This document shows, piece after piece, positions 6,484 to 14,426 of a DNA stretch of 59,726 nucleotides. The notes under the pieces are model-generated. The model did not search any database, was not told the origin of the DNA, and saw only the letters and a program-made list of their open reading frames with translations. Each line of letters begins with the position of its first letter. Position 1 is the stretch's first letter. A program made the position numbers and the translations under genes. The DNA comes from Chloroflexota bacterium (GTDB lineage Bacteria > Chloroflexota > Anaerolineae > Anaerolineales > Villigracilaceae), in assembly GCA_013388685.1 (NCBI GenBank), contig JACAET010000046.1:1-59726 (forward strand), written 5' to 3'.

Positions 6484-7779
6484 ATGCGCGCAGTAGACAT
6501 CATCATCAAAAAACGCGATCGAGGCGAACTCACGCGTGACGAGATCGAATTCTTTGTCAAGGGTTTTGCGGCGGGGGATATTGCCGATTATCAGGCATCC
6601 GCCTTTGCAATGGCGGTCGTGCTGAACGGGATGACGCCGCGCGAAACGACCGACCTTACACTTGCGATGGCTCATTCCGGTCATATGCTGGATTTGAGCG
6701 ATGTGGTTGACCTCGCCGTGGACAAACATTCCTCCGGCGGGGTGGGCGATAAGACCACGCTGGTTGTGCTTCCCATTGCGGCGGCGTGCGGTTTGCCCGT
6801 TGGCAAAATGTCCGGTCGCGGCTTGGGCTTCAGCGGCGGCACGCTCGATAAAATGGAGTCCATTCCAGGCTACCGGGTGGATTTAACGACCGAAGAATTC
6901 AAAAGACAACTCAGAGAAAAGGGGATTGTACTGACGGGTCAATCGCTCGACCTGGCGCCTGCCGACGGCAAACTCTATGCCCTGCGTGACGTAACCGGTA
7001 CAGTGGATTCCATACCGTTGATCGCCTCCTCTATCATGTGCAAGAAACTGGCGGCAGGGGCGCAGGCAATCGTCCTGGACGTGAAGGTTGGTCTTGGCGC
7101 ATTCATGAAAACGCTCGATAAAGCCCGAGAACTGGCAATTCTTATGGTGGATATTGGGAAACTGGCGGGACGCGAGGTGGTGGCGCTGCTTTCGGATATG
7201 AATCAGCCCCTGGGATGCGCCGTCGGCAACGCCCTGGAGGTGATTGAAGCCATCGAAACACTCAAGGGCGGCGGACCGATGGATTTCCGCGAACATTGCC
7301 TGCAGGTTTCCGCGCACATGCTTTTTCTTGGCCGACGCGCCAAAGACTTGACCGAAGGACGTTCCCTGGCGGAACGATCCATCGCGAATGGCTCGGCATT
7401 CGAAAAATTCCGCCTCCTGGTGCAGGCGCAGGGCGGGGACGTGTCCTATGTGGACGACCCAGCCAGGTTTCCACGCGCGAACTATATCGAGACGGTCAGG
7501 TCGCCTCGAAGCGGTTTCATTTCACAGGTCCAGGCAAGAAGCGTGGGCGAGGCGGCAGTGACATTGGGGGCTGGGCGCGCAAAAAAGTCCGATCCCGTGG
7601 ATCACGCCGTTGGCATTGTCGTTCACAAGAAAGTGGGCGATTGGGTCGAACAGGACGAGGCATTATTTACCGTTCACGCCAACGACCCATCCAAGCTTTT
7701 CGAAGCGCGCCGGGCGATTCTCGCCGCGCACGCTTTTAGCGAAACCGTCGTCGCTCCATTGCCGCTGTTTTACGCCTGA
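6484..7779 (+). CDS. pdp: Pyrimidine-nucleoside phosphorylase / thymidine phosphorylase
   Basis: Splits uridine, thymidine or deoxyuridine with phosphate for salvage. The 431-residue length is normal. Seen: DIIIKKRDRGELTRDEI at the N-terminus, the phosphate and sugar-binding VDKHSSGGVGDKTTL, the signature GKMSGRGLGFSGGTLDKM, the ALRDVTGTVDSIPLIASSIM substrate region, and a C-terminal beta-alpha barrel-sandwich domain ending HKKVGDWV. ATG 6484 lies 6 bases after AAGGAG (6472-6477). A TTG at 6478 touches that site and is rejected. A -10 box TAAAAT is at 6449-6454, so the gene probably has its own promoter. Confidence 0.93.
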   Translation: MRAVDIIIKKRDRGELTRDEIEFFVKGFAAGDIADYQASAFAMAVVLNGMTPRETTDLTLAMAHSGHMLDLSDVVDLAVDKHSSGGVGDKTTLVVLPIAAACGLPVGKMSGRGLGFSGGTLDKMESIPGYRVDLTTEEFKRQLREKGIVLTGQSLDLAPADGKLYALRDVTGTVDSIPLIASSIMCKKLAAGAQAIVLDVKVGLGAFMKTLDKARELAILMVDIGKLAGREVVALLSDMNQPLGCAVGNALEVIEAIETLKGGGPMDFREHCLQVSAHMLFLGRRAKDLTEGRSLAERSIANGSAFEKFRLLVQAQGGDVSYVDDPARFPRANYIETVRSPRSGFISQVQARSVGEAAVTLGAGRAKKSDPVDHAVGIVVHKKVGDWVEQDEALFTVHANDPSKLFEARRAILAAHAFSETVVAPLPLFYA

Positions 7780-7789
7780 AAAGGTGCGT

Positions 7790-7795
7790 TATAAT
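7790..7795 (+). promoter_or_regulatory. -10 box upstream of the TPR/acidic-motif protein
   Basis: Perfect TATAAT, 23 bases before ATG 7819, with AAGGAG at 7802-7807 as ribosome-binding site. No convincing -35 hexamer at 17-bp spacing. Confidence 0.55.
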
Positions 7796-7818
7796 AGCAA
7801 TAAGGAGCACAGCGATTC

Positions 7819-10800
7819 ATGGCAAAAGTTTCACTTCGGGCGTATAACCGGGAAATCGAAGCAATGATCGACCGGGGGCATTTGGATGAAGCGGTTGCGC
7901 ATTGCCAGCATATCCTGAAGATATACCCCAAGCATCTTGAAACCTACCGCCTGCTGGGGAAGGCATACCTGGAAGCCAGGCGTCATAACGAGGCGGCAGA
8001 TATCTTTTTGCGTGTTCTGAATGCGGAACCCAGCGATTTCGTCGCCCACGTTGGCATGAGCATCATTCGCGACGAACAGAACAAACTCGACGACGCCATC
8101 TGGCACATGGAACGCGCCTACGAAGTGCAGTCTGCCAACCCTGCCATTCAGGATGAATTGCGAAGGCTCTACGGACGCCGCGACGGAATCCAGCCCCCGC
8201 GCATCCGGATGACGCGCGGCGCTTTGGCGCATATGTATATGCGCGGCGAACTCTTTCCTCAGGCGATCTCCGAATGCAGAAGCATTCTCGCAGAGGATCA
8301 GGGACGCACCGACATGCAGACTGTACTGGCGAAGGCGTATTACCGGAGCGGTCAGAAAAAGGACGCCGCTGATGCGGCTTCGAGCGTCATAAAACGATTT
8401 CCCTTCTGCCTCGATGCCAACCTGATCCTGGCAGAACTCCTCAGCGTCGACCGCCCCGAGAGCGCCCAACCCTATCGCCAGCGCGTCATTGAACTGGATC
8501 CTTACGCCGCACAGGCGGAGGGAAGCATGTTCCTGGCAAAAGAAGTCAGCGACGCGGCAGTCTCCATCGAACACTTGGATTGGAGCGGACAGCCCGTTGG
8601 AATGTCTGCAGATTGGGCGGCTGAACGCGCCATTGGATTGAAAAGCGGCATAGGCGGGACCGACGAACAACCGAACTGGCTGAAGGAATCATTTCCCGCT
8701 GAACCCTCCTCGCCTCTTTCCGCCCCGACGTTTGAATCTGCCCCGGGCGACTCTTCCACGCCGGCTCGCTCCTCCGAAGAGGACATCCCCGACTTTCTAC
8801 GCGCTGCCGGTTGGGGCGTTTCCACCGGCGCGTTCGACGAAAGCAAATCTTCCGGCATGTTCGAGGAAGAACCCGCCGTCCAACCCATTGCTCAGGGCGA
8901 CCTGCCCGATTGGGTCAAAGCCATGGCGCCTCCCGACGCCTTACAGCCTGCGGAAGAAACGGAAGAGGAAATTCCCGATTGGATCAATAAAATCGGAACC
9001 GAATCATTTCCTGTTGCTTCCACCGGCGCCTCGTCTGAACCCCAGCCTGATTGGTTGCGCGGACTGAGCGAATCCGCACCCATATCCGACGATCAACCGG
9101 ACTGGATGAAAGATTTTGGCGCTCAACCGCAGGCGGCTTCCACCACCGAAGAACAACCCGACTGGCTGAGAAGTTTCGGTGAGGAAGAACGCCCCGCCGC
9201 TCAGCCTTCAGATGAACAACCGGATTGGTTGAAAGCGCTCGGCGAAGAACACCCGCCCGCCGCTCCACAGCCTACAGAAGAGCAATTGGAATGGCTGCGC
9301 GGGACGGGCAAAGAAACGCCCCCCCCTCCCGTCCCCTCCTCCACCATCGAGACGGGGCGCCTGGGAACCAGCGAAGAAGAGCGGGATGATTCCTTTGCAT
9401 GGCTGGAAAACCTGGCGGCGAAACAAGGCGCGACCGAAGGCTTGTTGACCAAACCGGAGGAACGCCCGAGCGAAGAGCCCGAATGGGTAAAACAGGCAAA
9501 GGGTTTGAGTCGACCGCCCGAACAAACCCTTGGGGAAATTTCACAACCCCCTGACCGCGCGCCAACGCCCGGCAAGAGCGAGCAGGAGATTGACGATGCC
9601 CTGGCATGGTTTGAAAGCCTGGCGGCAAGACAGGGCGCGACCGAAGGCTTGTTGACCAAGCCGGAGGAGCGCCGTGAAGAAGAACCGGAATGGGTGAAAC
9701 AGGCACAAAGCTCAGGCGCAGGACAACCGTCCATTCCGCAGGCGCAGGTTGAGCCGGTTCTGGCGGCTGACGAAACGCCTTCCGAATCCGGGATGGCCGT
9801 CTCGCCTCAACTTGCCGACAAAACGGAAGGTCCGGGCAGAAGCGGGCAGGAAATTGACGATGCCCTGGCATGGTTTGAAAGCCTTGCTGTTCGCCAGGGC
9901 GCGACCGAAGGTTTATTGACCAAACCGGAGGAACGCCGTGAAGAGGAACCGGAATGGGTCAAACAGGTAAAACAAGCCGGTGCGGAGGAACAACCTTCCA
10001 AACACATCGAACTTACCCCCGAACCGGTCCCGGATACCGACGTATCTTCCTGGCTGAAAAGTTTGGATGAAGAGAGCGTTGAACCGCACATCGCTGCAGC
10101 GGAGGAGGATATGCCTGCGTGGCTAAACTCGCTCGATACGGCGGAGGAAACGCCGGTTGCCGCCGATGATCTTCCCGCTTGGATGAGCGACATGAGCGAA
10201 GCGGAAGCCCCGGTTGAGGAGGCGGTTATCCCCGAGGAAAAAACCGCCATCCCAACGGTTCCACAGGTTCCCACCGCCGCACCTGAAGAACTTCCGGACT
10301 GGCTCAGCGATCTAAAGGAAGACGAACAGGCGCCCCCGATCCTGCCCGTCTCTGACGATCTGCCCGCTTGGATGCGCGACGCAACCGGCGAATTGGTCGT
10401 CGAACCGACCAAGATCGAGCCGACCCGCGCAACGGATTGGATGCCTGTGACTGGAGAGGAGCCGCTTTCACAACCGTCTCCGGCCGCGCCGCCGCCCGCC
10501 GCAAAATCCACGCCGGAACCCGGCGCCGTTTCCGAGCGGGAAAAGGCGAAGAAAGCCTCGCCGCGCAAAGAAAAAGCCAAGCCGGCGGCTTCCCTCGAAC
10601 CGTACCAGGAACCTATGACCGTCAAAGGAACCGGCATGTTGACCCTGCCCGGCGATCCGATCCTCGGGTTGGCGCGCAATGAACTCTCGCGCAGCAACAT
10701 CCCCGGCGCGCTCGACGCCTACGGCAAACTCATCAAAAAGGGGCGTTACCTCGAGGAGGTCATTTTCGATTTGCGCGAAGCGCTGTATCGCTATCCGGTG

Positions 10801-10902
10801 GAAGTAAGCATCTGGCAGACGCTCGGCGACGCCTATATGCGCGCCAATCAGTTGCAGGATGCCCTGGACGCGTATACCAAAGCGGAAGAATTGTTACGAT
10901 AG
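7819..10902 (+). CDS. Large TPR protein with repeated (D/E)xP(D/E)W(L/M/V) motifs
   Basis: 1027 residues, soluble, no signal peptide. Residues about 1-230 form TPR-type helical repeats (for example LETYRLLGKAYLEARRHNEA), and a TPR pair returns near the C-terminus (950-1027). Between them is a long acidic, proline-rich, probably disordered region with about 18 copies of a short motif such as EQPDWL, DLPAWM or EEPEWV, each spaced by linker. Three near-identical 38-residue units (about 523-560, 592-630, 680-717) share QGATEGLLTKPEER and EPEWVKQ. The layout suggests a scaffold whose tryptophan motifs dock onto partners. No enzymatic domain is visible and the function is unknown. Confidence 0.75.
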   Translation: MAKVSLRAYNREIEAMIDRGHLDEAVAHCQHILKIYPKHLETYRLLGKAYLEARRHNEAADIFLRVLNAEPSDFVAHVGMSIIRDEQNKLDDAIWHMERAYEVQSANPAIQDELRRLYGRRDGIQPPRIRMTRGALAHMYMRGELFPQAISECRSILAEDQGRTDMQTVLAKAYYRSGQKKDAADAASSVIKRFPFCLDANLILAELLSVDRPESAQPYRQRVIELDPYAAQAEGSMFLAKEVSDAAVSIEHLDWSGQPVGMSADWAAERAIGLKSGIGGTDEQPNWLKESFPAEPSSPLSAPTFESAPGDSSTPARSSEEDIPDFLRAAGWGVSTGAFDESKSSGMFEEEPAVQPIAQGDLPDWVKAMAPPDALQPAEETEEEIPDWINKIGTESFPVASTGASSEPQPDWLRGLSESAPISDDQPDWMKDFGAQPQAASTTEEQPDWLRSFGEEERPAAQPSDEQPDWLKALGEEHPPAAPQPTEEQLEWLRGTGKETPPPPVPSSTIETGRLGTSEEERDDSFAWLENLAAKQGATEGLLTKPEERPSEEPEWVKQAKGLSRPPEQTLGEISQPPDRAPTPGKSEQEIDDALAWFESLAARQGATEGLLTKPEERREEEPEWVKQAQSSGAGQPSIPQAQVEPVLAADETPSESGMAVSPQLADKTEGPGRSGQEIDDALAWFESLAVRQGATEGLLTKPEERREEEPEWVKQVKQAGAEEQPSKHIELTPEPVPDTDVSSWLKSLDEESVEPHIAAAEEDMPAWLNSLDTAEETPVAADDLPAWMSDMSEAEAPVEEAVIPEEKTAIPTVPQVPTAAPEELPDWLSDLKEDEQAPPILPVSDDLPAWMRDATGELVVEPTKIEPTRATDWMPVTGEEPLSQPSPAAPPPAAKSTPEPGAVSEREKAKKASPRKEKAKPAASLEPYQEPMTVKGTGMLTLPGDPILGLARNELSRSNIPGALDAYGKLIKKGRYLEEVIFDLREALYRYPVEVSIWQTLGDAYMRANQLQDALDAYTKAEELLR

Positions 10903-10908
10903 ACAATA

Positions 10909-10974
10909 AACCTGACAGGTCTTCATGGAAAGGTTTTGCCTGGTGAACACAGGAGGAGAACCTGTCGGGTTTTC
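10909..10974 (+). terminator. Hairpin terminator between the TPR gene and ndk
   Basis: AACCTGACAGGT (10909-10920) pairs with ACCTGTCGGGTT (10960-10971) over 12 pairs, one of them a wobble, and a T run follows. The loop is long (39 bases). Confidence 0.55.
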
Positions 10975-10996
10975 ATATTAATTTCGGAGGAACTCT

Positions 10997-11449
10997 GTGG
11001 AAAGATCGCTCGTATTAGTGAAACCCGATGGCGTACAACGCGGTTTGATTGGCGAAGCCATAACCCGTTTCGAACGCCGCGGACTGCGGCTCGTCGGGGC
11101 TAAATTCATGCAGGTCGGTTTGGAACTGGCAAAGGCACATTATGCCGAACACGAAGGCAAGCCCTTTTACGACGGACTGATTGCCTACATCACTTCCGCG
11201 CCCGTGATGGCAATGGTTTGGGAGGGACCGAACGCGGTTGCCGCCATCCGCCAGACCGTCGGCTCTACCAAACCCGTCGAAGCCGCGCCGGGCACCCTTC
11301 GCCATGATTTTGCCCTCGAAGTGGGGCGTAATCTCATCCACGCTTCCGACAAACCCGAAACCGGCGCGCGTGAGAGCGCCTTATGGTTCAAGCCGGAGGA
11401 GTTGGTGGATTGGAAACGCGAAGTGGACAGGTGGATATTCGAGAAGTAA
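10997..11449 (+). CDS. ndk: Nucleoside diphosphate kinase
   Basis: Moves the gamma-phosphate of ATP onto other NDPs through a phospho-histidine. 150 residues as usual for the family. Seen: [19 protein letters not shown] at the start, [23 protein letters not shown], and the active-site region [18 protein letters not shown] with the catalytic histidine. GTG start with GGAGGAA about 6 bases upstream. It stands alone between two hairpins, so it is probably a single-gene transcript. Confidence 0.95.
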   Translation: MERSLVLVKPDGVQRGLIGEAITRFERRGLRLVGAKFMQVGLELAKAHYAEHEGKPFYDGLIAYITSAPVMAMVWEGPNAVAAIRQTVGSTKPVEAAPGTLRHDFALEVGRNLIHASDKPETGARESALWFKPEELVDWKREVDRWIFEK

Positions 11450-11475
11450 TTTGTACTGCATGTTGCGCTGTTTGT

Positions 11476-11516
11476 AACGTCCTGTCGGTTGTCAGATCGG
11501 CGGGGCGTTTTGTTTT
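11476..11516 (+). terminator. Intrinsic terminator after ndk
   Basis: AACGTCC (11476-11482) pairs with GGGCGTT (11503-11509), and TTTTGTTTT follows. The sequence 11520-11612 between this and rsfS shows no gene but contains short repeated words such as GACTA and AGACCAT. Confidence 0.6.
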
Positions 11517-11612
11517 GGAAATAAAACTCCCGCCCGTTCCAGTAACCCAAAAGCGACCGTCCAGGCGGAAAGCGCATCAGACTAGCGACGATGAGACCAT
11601 AAGACTACAAGA

Positions 11613-11957
11613 CTATTGGACTCTCAACAACACTTTCCCATCGCTCCACAACTCTTCCAAATCGTAATACTCTCGCATATCGGGTGAAAACAGGTGCACC
11701 ACCACATCGCCAAAATCCATCACCAGCCAGCCTTCGCGTGCCTGACCTTCCACGCGCCCCCTTTTTTTGTACTGCGACTTGGTCGCTTCCAAAACGCCCT
11801 TGGCGAGCGCTTCGAGCATGCGGTCGCTGGTCCCGTTGCAAAGGATGAAATAATCGGTAAACGAGGCAACCTCCTTGATATCGAGAAGCAAAATATCTTC
11901 CCCCTTTTTATCCTCCAGGGCTTCGATGATGATGTGCGCAAGTTCGAGAGCGTTCAG
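11613..11957 (-). CDS. rsfS: Ribosomal silencing factor RsfS
   Basis: Binds uL14 on the 50S subunit and blocks subunit joining under nutrient stress. 114 residues, normal for the family, with LELAHIIIEALEDKKGED, LLDIKEVASFTDYFILCNGTS, REGWLVMDFGDVVVHLFSPD and REYYDLEELW. The conserved N-terminus is reached only from a CTG codon at 11955-11957, preceded by GAGGTG 4 bases away. No ATG, GTG or TTG in frame gives the full domain, and the first internal one (TTG, complement 11889-11891) would remove about 22 conserved residues. The CTG start is therefore proposed. It probably reads from the thpR side of the region. Confidence 0.85.
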   Translation of the reverse strand: MNALELAHIIIEALEDKKGEDILLLDIKEVASFTDYFILCNGTSDRMLEALAKGVLEATKSQYKKRGRVEGQAREGWLVMDFGDVVVHLFSPDMREYYDLEELWSDGKVLLRVQ

Positions 11958-11993
11958 GTTTCACCTCTATGTTTGCAGCGAGATCTCAAGTCG

Positions 11994-12575
11994 TCACTGC
12001 GATTTTAACGGCGCGGAAAACAGTTTGGTGTAAATCGAACCGTCCGGTTTCAATTCGCTTTGATACAGATGAACCGAGTTTACCCTTGTCGTGCCTAGGG
12101 AGTCAATCTTCGTCTCTCCTAGCGCCTTGCGGAGACGTTGTTGTTCCCCTAAAGAAACATAGTCTCTCACGCGTCCCACGGTAAGATGCGGCGAAAACGG
12201 ACGTCCATCCGGTGAGTAGCCCAATTGCGCGCATCCGGTTTCGATCCCGCGCCGGAGCGCCCCCAACGCCGCCGGAGCCTGGACACCCACCCAAAGCACG
12301 CGCGCCCGCCTCAGATCCGGGAAGACACCGAATCCGCCGATCGAAATATCGAAAGGGGAAGTGGTGCCTGCCTGCTGGACGATTGCCTGGCTCAACGAAG
12401 CCACATGGGCAGGGGGAATATCGCCAATAAACTTCAGGGTCAGGTGTATCTTGTCAGCCGGCACCCAACGAACCGAGTTGCCGAGGGACGTTTGCAACCC
12501 CTCCATATTTTGCCGGATGGCGCGCTGGAGGTTCGCAGGAATATCCAACGCAATGAACACTCTGAGCAGGCTCAT
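11994..12575 (-). CDS. thpR: RNA 2',3'-cyclic phosphodiesterase (ThpR/LigT family)
   Basis: 2H phosphoesterase that opens 2',3'-cyclic phosphates at RNA ends. 193 residues with both catalytic HxTx motifs, HLTLKF near residue 44 and HLTVGR near residue 140. The N-terminus LLRVFIALDIPANLQRAI is typical. ATG at 12573-12575 is chosen. An upstream in-frame ATG would add 13 residues that overlap the response-regulator gene. It begins 5 bases after the end of that gene and is likely co-transcribed with it and with rsfS. Confidence 0.92.
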   Translation of the reverse strand: MSLLRVFIALDIPANLQRAIRQNMEGLQTSLGNSVRWVPADKIHLTLKFIGDIPPAHVASLSQAIVQQAGTTSPFDISIGGFGVFPDLRRARVLWVGVQAPAALGALRRGIETGCAQLGYSPDGRPFSPHLTVGRVRDYVSLGEQQRLRKALGETKIDSLGTTRVNSVHLYQSELKPDGSIYTKLFSAPLKSQ

Positions 12576-12579
12576 GAGA

Positions 12580-12957
12580 TCAAGAGGCGGTTCCCAGAAT
12601 GCGTTCGACCGCATCCCTCAATTCCTGAAAACCGACCGGTTTGGTCAGGTAGGACGACGCGCCCGCCTCCATGCCGTTCTTGATATCGGCTGGCATACTC
12701 TTGGCGGTAACGATGATGACCGGAATCTGTGCCAGATCGGGGTCGCGCCGCATCTGGCGCAGAATTTCGAGCCCCGACACTTCCGGCATCATGATATCCA
12801 GAAGGACGAGATCCGGCTTGTCGGCAGTCATCATGGAAATGGCCGGAGCGCTTTTGGATGTCTTGATCACCCGAAAGCCGCTGATCCGCATCATTTCGGC
12901 GAACAATTCGGCGGCGTCTTCTTCGTCTTCGACGATCAATACGGTCTTTTGGTTCAT
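12580..12957 (-). CDS. Single-domain response regulator (CheY-like)
   Basis: A receiver domain alone, 125 residues. It has the acidic pair after VLIVED, the phospho-acceptor aspartate in LVLLDIMMPEVSG (about residue 54), the conserved T in IIVTAKS and the lysine in YLTKPVGFQEL. No output domain follows, so it must act by protein contact. The partner kinase is not in the window. It is head-to-head with a second response regulator at 13069, a layout that suggests a shared signalling role. Confidence 0.9.
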   Translation of the reverse strand: MNQKTVLIVEDEEDAAELFAEMMRISGFRVIKTSKSAPAISMMTADKPDLVLLDIMMPEVSGLEILRQMRRDPDLAQIPVIIVTAKSMPADIKNGMEAGASSYLTKPVGFQELRDAVERILGTAS

Positions 12958-13056
12958 GCAAAAGTAACGATAGCATAAAGGGGATGTATGCGCAAGAGGG
13001 GCGGGATTGCGCTTGCGTGGCATTTGTTTTGTTCCGATCCCCTGCCTGGGTTGCGG

Positions 13057-13062
13057 TAGAAT
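13057..13062 (+). promoter_or_regulatory. -10 box of the response regulator at 13069 (leaderless-type)
   Basis: TAGAAT ends 6 bases before ATG 13069 with no ribosome-binding site between. Confidence 0.55.
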
Positions 13063-13068
13063 AGGCGT

Positions 13069-13695
13069 ATGAACACACACAAAGGCCGTCTGTTGATCGT
13101 GGAGGATGTTCAGGACATCCTGATCCTCCTGACCGAAACGTTGAGATTCAAGGGCTATGAGGTGATAACAGCCACCAACGGGGAGGAGGCGCTTGCAATG
13201 ATTGCCCGAGAGCGCCCGGCTCTCATCATTACCGACATCCTCATGCCGAAAATGGACGGATTTAGTCTGGTGCATCGCCTGCGGCTGAATCCCGCCACGC
13301 GTGACATTCCGGTGGTGTTTCTTTCCGCCACTTACATTGCGCCCGAAGACAAGGAATTTGCGCTGACCATTGGTGTCACCCGTTTCCTCGAAAAACCGGT
13401 GGATTGGGACGAATTCTTTCCGCTGATTGACGAGCTGGTCGAAGGCAAGGCTCCCTCCGCTCAACCGCTGAACGAACTGGATTTCTACGAGGGATACAAG
13501 AAACGCCTGGAAATAAAACTCAAACACAAGAACACCCAGATCACGCGCGATCAGCATTTGCTCGAGACTCTCCAGGATCCGCAAAAACAGGCGTTCAAGA
13601 CGTCCATGCAGGTTGCGATCCGTGAACGGGAGGAGATTCAAAACCTGCTGGATGAGATACGCGAAAAGATCGAAAACCTCACCGGCAAACATTAA
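13069..13695 (+). CDS. Response regulator with receiver domain and C-terminal coiled coil
   Basis: 208 residues. Receiver domain at about 1-125: LLIVEDVQDIL, phospho-acceptor aspartate in LIITDILMPKMDGF, T/S position in VVFLSATY, and lysine in RFLEKPVDW. The remaining 80 residues are charged and helical (KKRLEIKLKHKNTQITRDQHL) and end in a probable coiled coil, with no DNA-binding domain. This is likely a signalling adaptor. Its stop overlaps the converging SpoU gene by 4 bp. Confidence 0.87.
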   Translation: MNTHKGRLLIVEDVQDILILLTETLRFKGYEVITATNGEEALAMIARERPALIITDILMPKMDGFSLVHRLRLNPATRDIPVVFLSATYIAPEDKEFALTIGVTRFLEKPVDWDEFFPLIDELVEGKAPSAQPLNELDFYEGYKKRLEIKLKHKNTQITRDQHLLETLQDPQKQAFKTSMQVAIREREEIQNLLDEIREKIENLTGKH

Positions 13696-14396
13696 TCCGC
13701 CGCGACAGTAAGCCGCTTTTGGGGGCGGTTGACCTCCGTCAACGCGTATGCGGCAATTCCGAAGGCGATTGCCGCGTTGAAGGATGTCTTCTGTCCGTAC
13801 ATGGGGATGTGGAAAATGCCATCGCACAAATCCAGCAGAGCGGGGTCCACGCCGGTTACTTCGTTGCCGACGATCAGAACCGTATCGCCCTTCAAGCCTT
13901 TTCCCTTGGGAAGCGGAACCGCCCTGTCATCGTCCTCCAGCGCGTAGAGTTGCCAGCCCGCTTTTTTCAGCCCCCTGGCAAGCGTGACTGCATCCCTATG
14001 ATGGGACCACGGAACCGACCCCTCCGCGCCGAGGGAAGTTTTGGTAACCGCTTCGTTTTCGGGGGTTGGGCTGATGCCGCATAAAAAGACATGCTCGAAG
14101 CCGAAGCCGTCGGCTGTGCGTACGATGGATCCCACATTCCACGCCGAGCGGATGTTATCAAGCAGAACGGCGCGCCTTCGGCTTGGTCGTTTTTGCGGAA
14201 ACCGGGCGCGAGAGGCACGGGGATGTGTTCCGGCGGCGGGAACGGTATGGGGTTCGGGATTCAGGCTTCGGCTGAGAAGGAGGCGGGTTTCTCCCAGGCA
14301 GGCGGGACAGCGCGCGCCGTGGGGATGTCGGGCTGCAAGCGGGTAGCGCAGTCCGCAAGAGCGGCATTTTCTGATTTCATAGCGTTCGATTGGCAT
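13692..14396 (-). CDS. SpoU/TrmH-family RNA 2'-O-methyltransferase with N-terminal zinc ribbon
   Basis: SAM-dependent ribose methyltransferase with a trefoil knot. Four cysteines in CRSCG and CPACLG (residues about 11-34) form a probable zinc ribbon. The SpoU motifs are LLDNIRSAWNVGSIVRTADG, LIVGNEVTGVDPALLDLCD and IPMYGQKTSFNAAIAFGIAAY. In the last motif the usual K-S-L-N-V is changed to K-T-S-F-N-A. 234 residues. The target is not determined. Position 14 of 16S/23S or tRNA cannot be chosen from sequence alone. Confidence 0.88.
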   Translation of the reverse strand: MPIERYEIRKCRSCGLRYPLAARHPHGARCPACLGETRLLLSRSLNPEPHTVPAAGTHPRASRARFPQKRPSRRRAVLLDNIRSAWNVGSIVRTADGFGFEHVFLCGISPTPENEAVTKTSLGAEGSVPWSHHRDAVTLARGLKKAGWQLYALEDDDRAVPLPKGKGLKGDTVLIVGNEVTGVDPALLDLCDGIFHIPMYGQKTSFNAAIAFGIAAYALTEVNRPQKRLTVAAD

Positions 14397-14403
14397 ACGG
14401 GGG

Positions 14404-14420
14404 ATTATACATGCTACAAT
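14404..14420. promoter_or_regulatory. Back-to-back divergent -10 boxes in a 30-bp intergenic region
   Basis: On the minus strand TATAAT (14404-14409) ends 7 bases before the SpoU ATG. On the plus strand TACAAT (14415-14420) ends 6 bases before the cyclase ATG 14427. Both transcripts would be leaderless and the two polymerase footprints must overlap, so the genes probably compete for polymerase. Confidence 0.55.
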
Positions 14421-14426
14421 TTACGC

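Noticed and set aside
5143..6729. Long minus-strand frame across the S51-like gene
   Set aside because: An antisense shadow with no recognisable domain. The plus-strand genes have clear motifs and overlapping starts.
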